A DNA stretch of 64,000 nt, taken from Reticulitermes speratus (Eukaryota > Arthropoda > Insecta > Blattodea > Rhinotermitidae). Positions 25,336-37,800 of this stretch are shown piece by piece (the stretch's first letter is position 1; the number at the start of each line of letters is the position of its first letter). Location of the stretch: contig JAJKFL010000039.1 of the NCBI GenBank assembly GCA_021186555.1, forward strand, positions 43,963,597 to 44,027,596. The letters are read 5' to 3'. Below the pieces are notes generated by a model. The model ran no database searches and had not been told where the DNA came from. It was given only the letters and a program-made list of their open reading frames with translations. The position numbers were made by a program, and so were the translations under genes.

Positions 25336-26150
25336 ATGATGCTGTCAGCGACTTTACCCACAGAGTTGAGAGCCAACTGATTGCCATGCCAAGGAGGTCC
25401 TCAAATATCCTGCATATAGCCTGGACCAGTGGTATTCAACCTGGGGTACACGTACCCTCAAGGATACGCGAAGACATCTTAGGGGGTATGTAGAATTAAA
25501 AACAATAAATATATTATTTCACGATAAACACTGAATAATCAGGGCCAGATTTAGGGTTAGCCACAAGAGACCCGGACGTAAGGACATGCGATTTGGGAAC
25601 GCCATTTGTGTCTCTCTCTCTCCTTTATGCGATTCTTATCTGGGCGGCTAGTTTCATTTTATTGCACACAGTGCATATAATTTTGCTTTGCTAAAATACC
25701 TTTGTTCCTTTATTAATTTTTATACGATAGACAATAATATATTTGTTATTTAATAGCTTGATTCTCCTTTTTCTCATTTAAAACTTATTATTTAATACAT
25801 TATTTTGGATGTAATTTATTTAACTTATTTTAGATGTAGATTATAGACTGTGTATAACTTGAATTATGTACCAACAACTTTGGGGGTACAAAGTTGAAGA
25901 GAAGATATATGTGGGGGTACGTGAACAAAAATGTTGAATACCGCTGGCCTGGACTTACCACCATGCAATTTTAACACCCTTGGACCATGAAAGAAAGCAC
26001 TACAAGGCTATATGTTCACACTAAGATGAGTTGCAGCGGGCTGTGGTACAGACGTTTAGGCGGCAGCTGAAGGAATTCTTGGCACATGACACACACTAAC
26101 TTGTGCATGAACAGTACTCATGTCAAATGTCTGTGGTGCTTGGTTTGGCT
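25336..26150 (+). pseudogene. Decayed mariner-type transposase C-terminus, split by a hAT MITE
   Basis: With the insertion at 25427-25946 ignored, the plus strand reads a broken C-terminal transposase stretch. Recognisable words are DELQRAVVQTFRRQLKEFL at about 26020-26080, then HDTH, a stop and LVHE. This resembles the mariner pattern of a helix (EELQ-AV-W-RQQPKEF) before the final LV-RW-KC segment. There are several stops and no catalytic motif survives. The assignment rests on this pattern only. Confidence 0.45.
25427..25946. mobile_element. hAT-type MITE with 8-bp target duplication
   Basis: Begins cagtggtattcaacctgggg and ends with the complement of cagcggtattcaaca, giving terminal inverted repeats of about 14 bp. 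It is flanked on both sides by the identical 8-mer gcctggac (25419-25426 and 25947-25954), the target-duplication length of hAT transposons. At 520 bp and AT-rich inside with no transposase, it is non-autonomous. Confidence 0.9.
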
Positions 26151-26785
26151 CTTACAGTACCTTTGGTACAAATTAAGCAACGGAAAAGGTATATGAGATT
26201 TGGGAGTTGGAACGTGAGGGGTCTGTATAGGTCAGGGTCACTTATGACAGTGGCCAGGGAATTAGCGAGGTACAAACTGTATTTAGTGGGTGTACAGGAG
26301 GTTAGGTGGGACAAAGGAGGCACAGTAAGAGCAGGGGATTATACTTTTGTATATGGAAAAGGAAATGAAAGTCATCAATTGGGAACAGGTTTTGTTGTAC
26401 ATCAGAGAATAGTATCAACTGTTAAGAGAGGAGAGTTTGTTAGTGACAGGATGTCATATATGGTGCTGAGAGGTCGCTGGTGTATATCGTTGTTCTGAAT
26501 GTGCATGCACCAACTGAGGAGAAAAGTGATGACTCAAACGACAGTTTATATGAGGAATTAGAACAGGTTTTTGATGATTTTCCCAAGTACCATATGAAAA
26601 TTGTGTTAGGAGATTTTAATGCAAAATTGTGGAGGGAGGATACTTTCAAACCGACGATCGGGAATGAGAGTTTACATGAGGATAGTAATGATAATGGTGT
26701 TAGAGTTGTAAACTTTGACACATCAAAAGATCTAGTTGTTAAGAGCACGAAGTTGCCGCACTTCAAACTTGGTCTCTCACACTGA
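26151..26785 (+). pseudogene. LINE endonuclease domain (APE type), frameshifted
   Basis: Encodes an apurinic-type endonuclease domain like that of RTE/Jockey-group retrotransposons. GSWNVRGLYRSGSL and VGVQEVRWDKGGTV are at about 26200-26340, then NVHAPTEEKSD and KIVLGDFNAKLWRED at about 26500-26640. The motifs carrying the catalytic Asn, Glu and Asp-Asn are visible. A frame change at about 26480-26497 separates the two halves. The reverse transcriptase that should follow is absent; sequence jumps to the tail word [18 protein letters not shown] at 26770-26825. This copy is therefore a dead internal-deletion derivative. Confidence 0.85.
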
Positions 26786-27473
26786 GGGAGGAACATAGGC
26801 TGAGGGTGTTCGAGAATAGGGTGCTGAGGGGGGTATTTGGGTCTAAGAGGGACGGGGTAACAGGGGAGTGGAGAAGACTACATAACGAGGAACTTAATGA
26901 TCTGTACTGATCTGAATAGTGTGCTGAGGGGGATATTTGGGTCTAAGTGGGACGGGGTAACAGGGGAGTGGAGAAGACTACATAACAAGGAACTTAATGA
27001 TCTGTACTGATCTGAATAGTGTGCTGAGGGGGATATTTGGGTCTGAGAGGGACGAGGTAACAGGGGAGTGGAGAAGACTACATAACGAGGAACTTAATGA
27101 TCTGTACTGATCACCAAATATTATTCGGGTGATCAAATCAAGAAGAATGAGGTGGGTGGGGCATGTAACACGTATGGGGAGGGGAGAGGTGCATACAGGG
27201 TTTTGGTGGGGAGACCTAAGGGAAGGAGACCACTTGGAAGACCTAGTCGTAGATGGGAGATAATATTAAAATGAATCTCCAAGAAGTGGGATGGGAGGGC
27301 GTGGACTGGATTGATATGGCTGAGGATAGGGACAGGTGGTGGGTTGTTGTGAGTGCGGTAATGAACCTTCGGGTTCCATAAAACGCGGGAAATTTCTTGA
27401 CTAGCTGACGACCTGTTAGCTTCTGAAGAAGGACTCTGCTCCATGGAGTTAGTTAGTTAGTTAGTTAGTTTAG
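26786..27473 (+). mobile_element. LINE tail, 3' UTR and TTAG tail of the deleted copy
   Basis: Contains three copies of the 100-bp unit (26815-27112), the [13 protein letters not shown] segment, the GRP-RRWE region, the 3' UTR (gtaatgaaccttcgggttcc) and a gttagttagttagttagttt tail at about 27448-27470. It shows the starting organisation from which the large 100-bp arrays could have grown. Confidence 0.9.
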
Positions 27474-28169
27474 TTACAATACCTTAACCGATGAGCATCT
27501 GCCAACAGGTTTTGGTTGTACATGCCCCATAAATATTCAGGTTAACTGTAACATGCAAGGTTCTCATTTCATCCACTATAAGTTGCATAGGAAGCTGATA
27601 AGAGTTTAACATTATACATATTAGTTACCATTAAAGAAAACAACTGAGAAACGTAATACAAATCAACCAAATACAACATAGTGACCTGTAACAGGATGTG
27701 TAACTTTGGTAAGTGAGGTTTAGCTGCACCATATGCTGAAGCTCTACCAATGTTTTGTACATGCTACAGGTCACTGTATTCAGGTTCAGTGCGGGACAGA
27801 AGCGTAAAGTGGACAAATATGTAGGTCAGGGTGGGGTGGGGCATGGCACTATCGAATGGGAAGGTACTGTATAGTTAAAATGAAGGGATGAAGAGCGATA
27901 TAAACGTGCATCCAGATTTTAGTCAGTCACGGTTCAAGTTGCGACAGTTCTGATTATTTTTATCATTTTCTTGATGACGCAGAGATGACTAAAAAGGTGG
28001 ATGTTTGCTAGGGCTTAGTTTCAACAAAGCTGATCCTTCCAACACAATATATTTGCTTTCTACCAGTCTACCATGTGCATACCTTCTTCTTACAGAACAC
28101 CAAACTCCTCACTCTTTCAAAGCTTAACTGTGATCTTATTCTCACAGAGAAGGTTTTTATAGTCAGCAC
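27474..28169. other. Unassigned spacer 3' of the sialyltransferase gene
   Basis: No exon or repeat is recognised. It lies downstream of the sialyltransferase stop. I did not find a clear minus-strand AATAAA. Confidence 0.4.
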
Positions 28170-28680
28170 TGTGGAGTATTGTAGCCAGGCACTCAAACAT
28201 TAACTGGTCACTTCAGCATTTTGGAGTGTCATGGCAAGGAAATTGAACACTTATTGGTCACTTCATCACTGTAGAGTGTCATAGCTAGGCACTTGTGCGT
28301 TGACTGGACACCTGTGGACTGCTGACTGACGTAGCCGAGCACTCAGACACTGACTGGTCACTTCAGCACTGCTGACTGCCGTAGCCAAGCACTCAGACAC
28401 TGACTGGTCACTTCATCACTGCTGACTGTCATAGCCAAGCACTCAGACACTGACTGGTCACTTCAGCACTGTTAACTGTCGTAGCCAAGCACTCAGACAC
28501 TGACTGGTCACTTCATCACTGCTGACTGTCGTAGCCAAGCACTCAGACACTGACTGGTCACTTCATCACTGCTGACTGTCGTAGCCAAGCACTCAGACAC
28601 TGATTGGTCACTTCAGCACTGCAGAGTGTCGTAGCCAGGCACTTGTACATAGCCATCAGAGAACACTGATTGGTCACTTG
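28170..28680. repeat. 50-bp tandem array overlapping the sialyltransferase stop codon
   Basis: Exact 50-bp periodicity: tgactggtca recurs at 28351, 28401, 28451, 28501 and 28551, with the variant tgattggtca at 28601. Degenerate copies lie at 28170-28300. The unit (cacttcagcactgctgactg, tcgtagccaagcactcagac) is homologous to the last codons of the sialyltransferase (28613-28680). Each unit therefore contains a decayed copy of the GYD-to-Cys-stop end. Confidence 0.93.
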
Positions 28681-28853
28681 CTACATTCAATGCAAGAGCG
28701 AGAAGCTTCTCGGCAGCCAGCGGATGCCACACACCAAACGTACATGATGAGTCTTCGGCTACGTCCCAATAGTGGCAGCGTTTTGTTAGTCGGACCGATG
28801 GCACATACTCGAGCAAGTTCACATGGGAACAGTAGGAAGCATCAGGGCCAAAC
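28613..28853 (-). CDS. ST6Gal: Sialyltransferase exon 5: sialylmotifs S, III and VS, stop (one base missing)
   Basis: Begins in the phase left by exon 4 with LALMLPT, the expected motif S continuation. That frame then stops unless one base is added near 28831-28832. After this the strand reads [39 protein letters not shown] and AEK, ending VPGYDTLQC and TGA at 28613-28615. The acceptor is ttgctag. The terminal 70 bp belongs to the 50-bp repeat family that continues downstream. Confidence 0.9.
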
Positions 28854-31800
28854 CTAGCAACACACAAAGAAAAGCTAAAGAACCAGAATATGTACAGTTA
28901 CAGTCATGTTATTTGTAGGATTATCTTAGTTCATTTAATCATGCTTTATCAACTGTATACATTGTATAGGAGAAATGGATCAATAATGAAGTGTCAGACG
29001 TGTAAGGAGCTGCTACTGATCATTTCAAAGGGCTAGAGAAAATCAGGAAAGCAACAAGAAATAGTTTTTACTAAGGAAGAAATGAGTATTTTGAACCTAG
29101 GTTTTCAATATAGTATTGAAAAACCAATTACATCTAATCTACTTAACATAGCTATAGAAACAAAGAACGCTATAAAATTATTAGACACAAATGTACAACG
29201 TGCTTATAGAGTAATAGGTGCCAAAAACTGAAATATATTATCAACTCACATACATCTTCTAATTTTATACATAAAAGTACCATAGCCAGATTTAGTTTAA
29301 TTTAAGAAATAGCAGTCTTGAGCAGTCAGTCATCTTCAATCACAGCATCTGTTTAGACAGACAGCAAATTTCTACTTCACGTAATGTCAGTCATAAAAGC
29401 CTGTTGGCTTCTTCACAAACCCATCAGCAAGAGTTCTGAAAATGTAATCCCCGCTCATTCTTTTCATTTCCAACCTCACTCCTACCAGCTACAAATTAAT
29501 TGAAGCAAAAGTCTGAAAAGAGGCACTCTGTTATGGGAACATTAAAACTCCGTACATCTGTTGTTCCTATATGCACCTACTAGTAAAGCTGTTAGAGGGT
29601 GTAAAAAGAACAGATGTGACATACAGACGGTTTGCTGGTGGTTGAAGTGCTTCTTACACTGAACCATACAGGAAAATTACAATGTCCAAAACCTTCTGAC
29701 AAAGGTTAGGAAAGGGTTCAACCGTCATCATAGGTATGAGCTGAGGTTTAGATTTTATATCAAACTAACTAACTAACTAACTCATGTAGCACAGTCCTTC
29801 TTGAGAAGCTAACAGTTCCTCAGCTAGTCAAGAAATTCCCCGCATTTTATGGAACCCGAAGGTTCATTACCGCACTCACAACAGCCCGCCACCTGTCCCT
29901 ATCCTAAGTAAGGCCCCATAACTAACTAACTAACTAACTAACTCATGTAGCACAGTCCTTCTTGAGAAGCTAACAGTTCCTCAGCTAGTCAAGAAATTCC
30001 CCGCATTTTATGGAACCCGAAGGTTCATTACCGCACTCACAACAGCCCGCCACCTGTCCCTATCCTAAGTAAGGCCCCATAACTAACTAACTAACTAACT
30101 CATGTAGCACAGTCCTTCTTGAGAAGCTAACAGTTCCTCAGCTAGTCAAGAAATTCCCCGCATTTTATGGAACCCGAAGGTTCATTACCGCACTCACAAC
30201 AGCCCGCCACCTGTCCCTATCCTAAGTAAGGCCCCATAACTAACTAACTAACTAACTCATGTAGCACAGTCCTTCTTGAGAAGCTAACAGTTCCTCAGCT
30301 AGTCAAGAAATTCCCGCATTTTATGGAACCCGAAGGTTCATTACCGCACTCACAACAGCCCGCCACCTGTCCCTATCCTAAGTAAGGCCCCATAACTAAC
30401 TAACTAACTAACTCATGTAGCACAGTCCTTCTTGAGAAGCTAACAGTTCCTCAGCTAGTCAAGAAATTCCCCGCATTTTATGGAACCCGAAGGTTCATTA
30501 CCGCACTCACAACAGCCCGCCACCTGTCCCTATCCTAAGTAAGGCCCCATAACTAACTAACTAACTAACTCATGTAGCACAGTCCTTCTTGAGAAGCTAA
30601 CAGTTCCTCAGCTAATCAAGAAATTCCCCGCATTTTATGGAACCCGAAGGTTCATTACCGCACTCACAACAGCCCGCCACCTGTCCCTATCCTAAGTAAG
30701 GCCCATAACTAACTAACTAACTAACTCATGTAGCACAGTCCTTCTTGAGAAGCTAACAGTTCCTCAGCTAATCAAGAAATTCCCCGCATTTTATGGAACC
30801 CGAAGGTTCATTACCGCACTCACAACAGCCCGCCACCTGTCCCTATCCTAAGTAAGGCCCCATAACTAACTAACTAACTAACTCATGTAGCACAGTCCTT
30901 CTTGAGAAGCTAACAGTTCCTCAGCTAGTCAAGAAATTCCCCGCATTTTATGGAACCCGAAGGTTCATTACCGCACTCACAACAGCCCGCCACCTGTCCC
31001 TATCCTAAGTAAGGCCCCATAACTAACTAACTAACTAACTCATGTAGCACAGTCCTTCTTGAGAAGCTAACAGGTCGTCAGCTAATCAAGAAATTCCCCG
31101 CATTTTATGGAACCCGAAGGTTCATTACCGCACTCACAACAGCCCGCCACCTGTCCCTATCCTAAGTAAGGCCCATAACTAACTAACTAACTAACTCATG
31201 TAGCACAGTCCTTCTTGAGAAGCTAACAGGTCGTCAGCTAATCAAGAAATTCCCCGCATTTTATGGAACCCGAAGGTTCATTACCGCACTCACAACAGCC
31301 CGCCACCTGTCCCTATCCTAAGTAAGGCCCCATAACTAACTAACTAACTAACTCATGTAGCACAGTCCTTCTTGAGAAGCTAACAGGTCGTCAGCTAATC
31401 AAGAAATTCCCCGCATTTTATGGAACCCGAAGGTTCATTACCGCACTCACAACAGCCCGCCACCTGTCCCTATCCTAAGTAAGGCCCCATAACTAACTAA
31501 CTAACTAACTCATGTAGCACAGTCCTTCTTGAGAAGCTAACAGTTCCTCAGCTAGTCAAGAAATTCCCCGCATTTTATGGAACCCGAAGGTTCATTACCG
31601 CACTCACAACAGCCCGCCACCTGTCCCTATCCTAAGTAAGGCCCCATAACTAACTAACTAACTAACTCATGTAGCACAGTCCTTCTTGAGAAGCTAACAG
31701 GTCGTCAGCTAATCAAGAAATTCCCCGCATTTTATGGAACCCGAAGGTTCATTACCGCACTCACAACAGCCCGCCACCTGTCCCTATCCTAAGTAAGGCC

Positions 31801-34800
31801 CCATAACTAACTAACTAACTAACTCATGTAGCACAGTCCTTCTTGAGAAGCTAACAGGTCGTCAGCTAATCAAGAAATTCCCCGCATTTTATGGAACCCG
31901 AAGGTTCATTACCGCACTCACAACAGCCCGCCACCTGTCCCTATCCTAAGTAAGGCCCCATAACTAACTAACTAACTAACTCATGTAGCACAGTCCTTCT
32001 TGAGAAGCTAACAGGTCGTCAGCTAATCAAGAAATTCCCCGCATTTTATGGAACCCGAAGGTTCATTACCGCACTCACAACAGCCCGCCACCTGTCCCTA
32101 TCCTAAGTAAGGCCCCATAACTAACTAACTAACTCATGTAGCACAGTCCTTCTTGAGAAGCTAACAGTTCCTCAGCTAGTCAAGAAATTCCCCGCATTTT
32201 ATGGAACCCGAAGGTTCATTACCGCACTCACAACAGCCCGCCACCTGTCCCTATCCTAAGTAAGGCCCCATAACTAACTAACTAACTAACTCATGTAGCA
32301 CAGTCCTTCTTGAGAAGCTAACAGGTCGTCAGCTAATCAAGAAATTCCCCGCATTTTATGGAACCCGAAGGTTCATTACCGCACTCACAACAGCCCGCCA
32401 CCTGTCCCTATCCTAAGTAAGGCCCCATAACTAACTAACTAACTAACTCATGTAGCACAGTCCTTCTTGAGAAGCTAACAGTTCCTCAGCTAGTCAAGAA
32501 ATTCCCCGCATTTTATGGAACCCGAAGGTTCATTACCGCACTCACAACAGCCCGCCACCTGTCCCTATCCTAAGTAAGGCCCCATAACTAACTAACTAAC
32601 TAACTCATGTAGCACAGTCCTTCTTGAGAAGCTAACAGGTCGTCAGCTAATCAAGAAATTCCCCGCATTTTATGGAACCCGAAGGTTCATTACCGCACTC
32701 ACAACAGCCCGCCACCTGTCCCTATCCTAAGTAAGGCCCCATAACTAACTAACTAACTAACTCATGTAGCACAGTCCTTCTTGAGAAGCTAACAGTTCCT
32801 CAGCTAGTCAAGAAATTCCCCGCATTTTATGGAACCCGAAGGTTCATTACCGCACTCACAACAGCCCGCCACCTGTCCCTATCCTAAGTAAGGCCCCATA
32901 ACTAACTAACTAACTAACTCATGTAGCACAGTCCTTCTTGAGAAGCTAACAGGTCGTCAGCTAATCAAGAAATTCCCCGCATTTTATGGAACCCGAAGGT
33001 TCATTACCGCACTCACAACAGCCCGCCACCTGTCCCTATCCTGAACCATATCAATCCAGTCCATGCCCCTCATCCCACTTCTTGAAGATCCATTTTAATA
33101 TTATCCTCCCATCTATGCCTAGGTCTTCCAAGTGGTCTCCTTCCCTCAGGTCTCCCCACCAAAATCCTGCATGCACCTCTCCCCTCCCCCATACGTGCTA
33201 CATGCCCTGTTCACCTCTGATTTGATCACCGTAATAATATTTGGTGATCAGTACAGATCATTAAGTTCCTCGTTATGTAGTCTTCTCCACTCCCCCGTTA
33301 CCTCGTCCCCCTCAGCCCCAAATACCCCCCTCAGCCCCAAATACCCCCCTCAGCACCCTATTCTCGATCACCCTCAGCCTATGTAGATTTTATATCATAG
33401 GTAAATAAATAAATAGATACAGGTAATGGTGTCCCTATATACTCCATGGAGGTAAGTGGTCAGCTTCATGCTCCGGCCGCTCTACCCGCAGAGAACAGCC
33501 CTCAGTACCCATTGAATAGGAGGCTGGGTGCATCCCAGAGCTGGTCTGGACATGAGATTTGAATCCAGGGTTGTCCAGCCCATAGCCTAGCCACTATATG
33601 CCAGCCTGTTTTGGATTTGTATAGTTACATATGTAAAGGTACAAAGTAGTGCCTGTGCATGCAGAAAATACATATGAATGAACGAAGGTACACTGGGATG
33701 CATTCTTAACCTCAGGAGTAGATGGAGGTGAGTGGTCAGCTTCACGCTCCGGCCGCTGCACCCCCGACGACACAGCCCTTGCTACCCATTGGATAGGAGG
33801 CTGGGTGCATCCCAGAGCTGGTCTGGACATGAGATTTGAATCCAGGGTTGTCCAGCCCATAGCCTAGCCACTATATGCCAGCCTGTTTTGGATTTGTATA
33901 GTTACATATGTAAAGGTACAAAGTAGTGCCTGTGCATGCAGAAAATACATATGAATGAACGAAGGTACACTGGGATGCATTCTTAACCTCAGGAGTAGAT
34001 GGAGGTGAGTGGTCAGCTTCACGCTCCGGCCGCTGCACCCCCGACGACACAGCCCTTGCTACCCATTGGATAGGAGGCTGGGTGGGTCCCAGAGCTTGTC
34101 TGGAAGCTTTCGAAAAGAGATAAATCTCTTGTCCCTGCCGAGAATCGAACCAAATTCCTCTGTCATGCTGCCCATATGCCAGTCACTACAATGACAACAT
34201 TATCCTGGTTCCACAGTCCCTCATGTATACAGTTTAAGTCTTTGAATGTATTGTATCTGACTCACTAAATGAGCTTTGACCTTGGCTGTGGTGATGACAG
34301 GGGGAAGTCAGATCATGAGATGTTTATGATCAGTAACTGAGGTATTCCAGTTAAAAATACATAGGGCTGAAATGCAGTTGTGTCTTGTGCATGTCAGTTA
34401 ATAATACCATTTTCTGCTGCGTTCTGTCTGGTTATAGCTGTCCACAAAGTTGACTTCAGTTGACCAGTGGGAAGTGATAGATGCAGTAATAGAGACTTAT
34501 ATTTATGACAAGACCCACACGTTTTTTCTGCAAGGTTAACGTAGTGATAACTTGCACAACCCATACTTTCAAGGTCAAAATTGTTCTTCCCAGTTGAGGA
34601 GAGTAACATACTCATGCTTGTAGGCTATAGTGTCTATCATTATGACATTATCAGTGCCCTGTTCTAGACTCAAAGCTAATGTAAGTGTAACAGACATAAG
34701 TAATTCAGCAATTTACCTAGGAAGCCAGAAGACGGTGGGTTCTTGCGTATCCTGGCTGGAATGAGGCTCTGGATGTAGTCCCACAGTGTCCACTGTGAAC

Positions 34801-37800
34801 GTGGATCCAACAGGTAGAAAGCCTGCTCTGGGTAGAGTTTTCGTCGTTCAAAGTACGGTGTAAACACATCAAAGTCTGGCTGCTGGTACCACTGGCCATC
34901 CAAAAAGATACTTAACAGTTAGTGGTATAACAATAAGACAATGAGTTATCATGCCTTGGGTCAAGTGGTCAGTCACTGGTCTCTCACTACACAGGCCTGA
35001 GTTCAATTCCAGACCAGTCCATGTGGGATACGTTGTGGACACAGTGCCGGTGGGACAGGTTTTTATCCGAATAATTCGGTTTTCACCTGTCAGTAGCATT
35101 CCACCAATGCTCAGTACTTATTCATTCATTCATCTATCATCAATGTTACATTATCTTATCAAATTGACATCATTAAATAACACACTTTAAAAAATATGAA
35201 AGTTAAGTTTAGTAGGTGACCTCTTCCCTTATAGATCTGAGGAATCACATGATGTGATCAGAAAATATTTTCACTTGTCACCGTGAAGTTTATTTCAAAT
35301 TCTTTGGCTGTAATGCAAAGGTAAGCATTAGAAGGCTCCACTGCGCCTCACACCTGTAGGCCACACTTGCACACAACTGCCCCTTTCTGACACCCTCCTT
35401 CCCCCCCATTACAAAAACGAGCTGTTCCGTGCTGAACACCCACAAAGTACATTCTTTGTCACAAACATTTGCAGTTCTACACATCTGTAACTAACTTCAC
35501 AGAAAAGAGTCCTTCTTGAGAAGCTAATAGTTCCTCAGCTAGTCAAGATGCTCCCTGCATTTTATTACTGTATTCACAAGACAGCACCACTTGTCCCCAT
35601 AATGAGCCAGATTAATCTAGCCCAGGCACTCCCAGTTTCCTTCAAGATCCATTTTAATATTATCCTCTCATCACTTAACACCTACGTCTTCCACATGGTC
35701 TCTTTGCTCCAGGTTTGCCACCAAAACCCCGTACGCATTTCTCTTCTTTCCCATACATGCCACATGCCTCACCCATCTCATTGTCCTTAATCTGATCACG
35801 AAATAACATCTGGCGATCAGTACAAATCATGAAGCTCCTCACTATTCAATTGTCTCCACAACCCTGTCACCTCCTCCCTCTTAGGTCCAAATATCTTCCT
35901 CACCACCCTATTTTCAAACACCCTCAGCCTGTGTTTTCCCTTAATGTGAGAGACCAAGTTTCACACCCATATAAAACAACAGACAAAATTATAGTTCTGT
36001 GTATTTTAATCTCTATATGCTGGACCGAATAGCAGCAGGTGCAGTGATCCCGAAATCCCAATACAATGTGATATAAAAACACCAAAAATCCCACTACAAT
36101 GTTAGGTACAAATACCATGAAACCCCAACACAATGTGATGTCAACACCATGAAACCCAACACAATGTGATGTACAAACCAAAACTCCAACACAATGTGAT
36201 GTTCAAACACCACAAAACCCCAATACAATGTGATGTTCAAACACCAAAAACTCCAACACAATGTGATGTTCAAACACCATGAAACCCCAATACAATGTGA
36301 TGTACAAACACCAAAAACTCCAACACAATGTGATGTTCAAACACCATGAAACCCCAATACAATGTGATGTACAAACACCAAAAACTCCAACACAATGTGA
36401 TGTTCAAACACCACAAAACCCCAATACAATGTGATGTTCAAACACCAAAAACTCCAACACAATGTGATGTTCAAACACCATGAAACCCCAATACAATGTG
36501 ATGTACAAACACCAAAAACTCCAACACAATGTGATGTTCAAACACCACAAAACCCCAATACAATGTGATGTACAAACACCAAAAACTCCAACACAATGTG
36601 ATGTTCAAACACCACAAAACCCCAATACAATGTGATGTACAAACACCAAAAACTCCAACACAATGTGATGTTCAAACACCATGAAACCCCAATGCAATGT
36701 GATGTACAAACACCAAAAACCCCAACACAATGTGATGTTCAAACACCACAAAACCCCAATACAATGTGATGTACAAACACCAAAAACTCCAACACAATGT
36801 GATGTTCAAACACCATGAAACCCCAATACAATGTGATGTACAAACACCAAAAACCCCAACACAATGTGATGTTCAAACACCATGAAACCCCAATACAATG
36901 TGATGTACAAACACCACAAAACCCCAATACAATGTGATGTACAAACACCACTAAATCCCAATACAATGTGATATACAAACACCAAAAACTCCAACACAAT
37001 GTGATGTTCAAACACCATGAAACCCCAATACAATGTGATGTACAAACACCAAAAACTCCAACACAATGTGATGTTCAAACACCACAAAACCCCAATACAA
37101 TGTGATGTACAAACACCAAAAACTCCAACACAATGTGATGTTCAAACACCACAAAACCCCAATACAATGTGATGTACAAACACCAAAAACTCCAACACAA
37201 TGTGATGTTCAAACACCACAAAACCCCAATACAATGTGATGTACAAACACCAAAAACTCCAACACAATGTGATGTTCAAACACCATGAAACCCCAATACA
37301 ATGTGATGTACAAACACCAAAAACCCCAACACAATGTGATGTTCAAACACCATGAAACCCCAATACAATGTGATGTACAAACACCACAAAACCCCAATAC
37401 AATGTGATGTACAAACACCACAAAACCCCAATACAATGTGATGTACAAACACAGTGAAATCCCCACAGAACAGTAATAACCATCCTAGATCAGACACACC
37501 TGCTGCAGGGTCGAGGAGTAGTTGCTGGGATCCCAAGCAAGCAGAAGTACGTTTTGGTAGAGCGACGATGTCATGAAGTTGAAGCTCGGTTTTGAGACGA
37601 CTTGTGAGTTGACGATACGCAGCGTTGTCTTCGTACCAACGTCTGCCTCATAGCCAGATGTCGGAGCATGGTTGAACCTCAGAACCATGTCATGTGTATC
37701 TACAGGAAAATAATACTTGAACTGAATTTACCCGCTCCTTCACTGCAGCTTATCACTAGCAAAACAGCACATACAGCATACTCCAAATAATTGATTTTCA

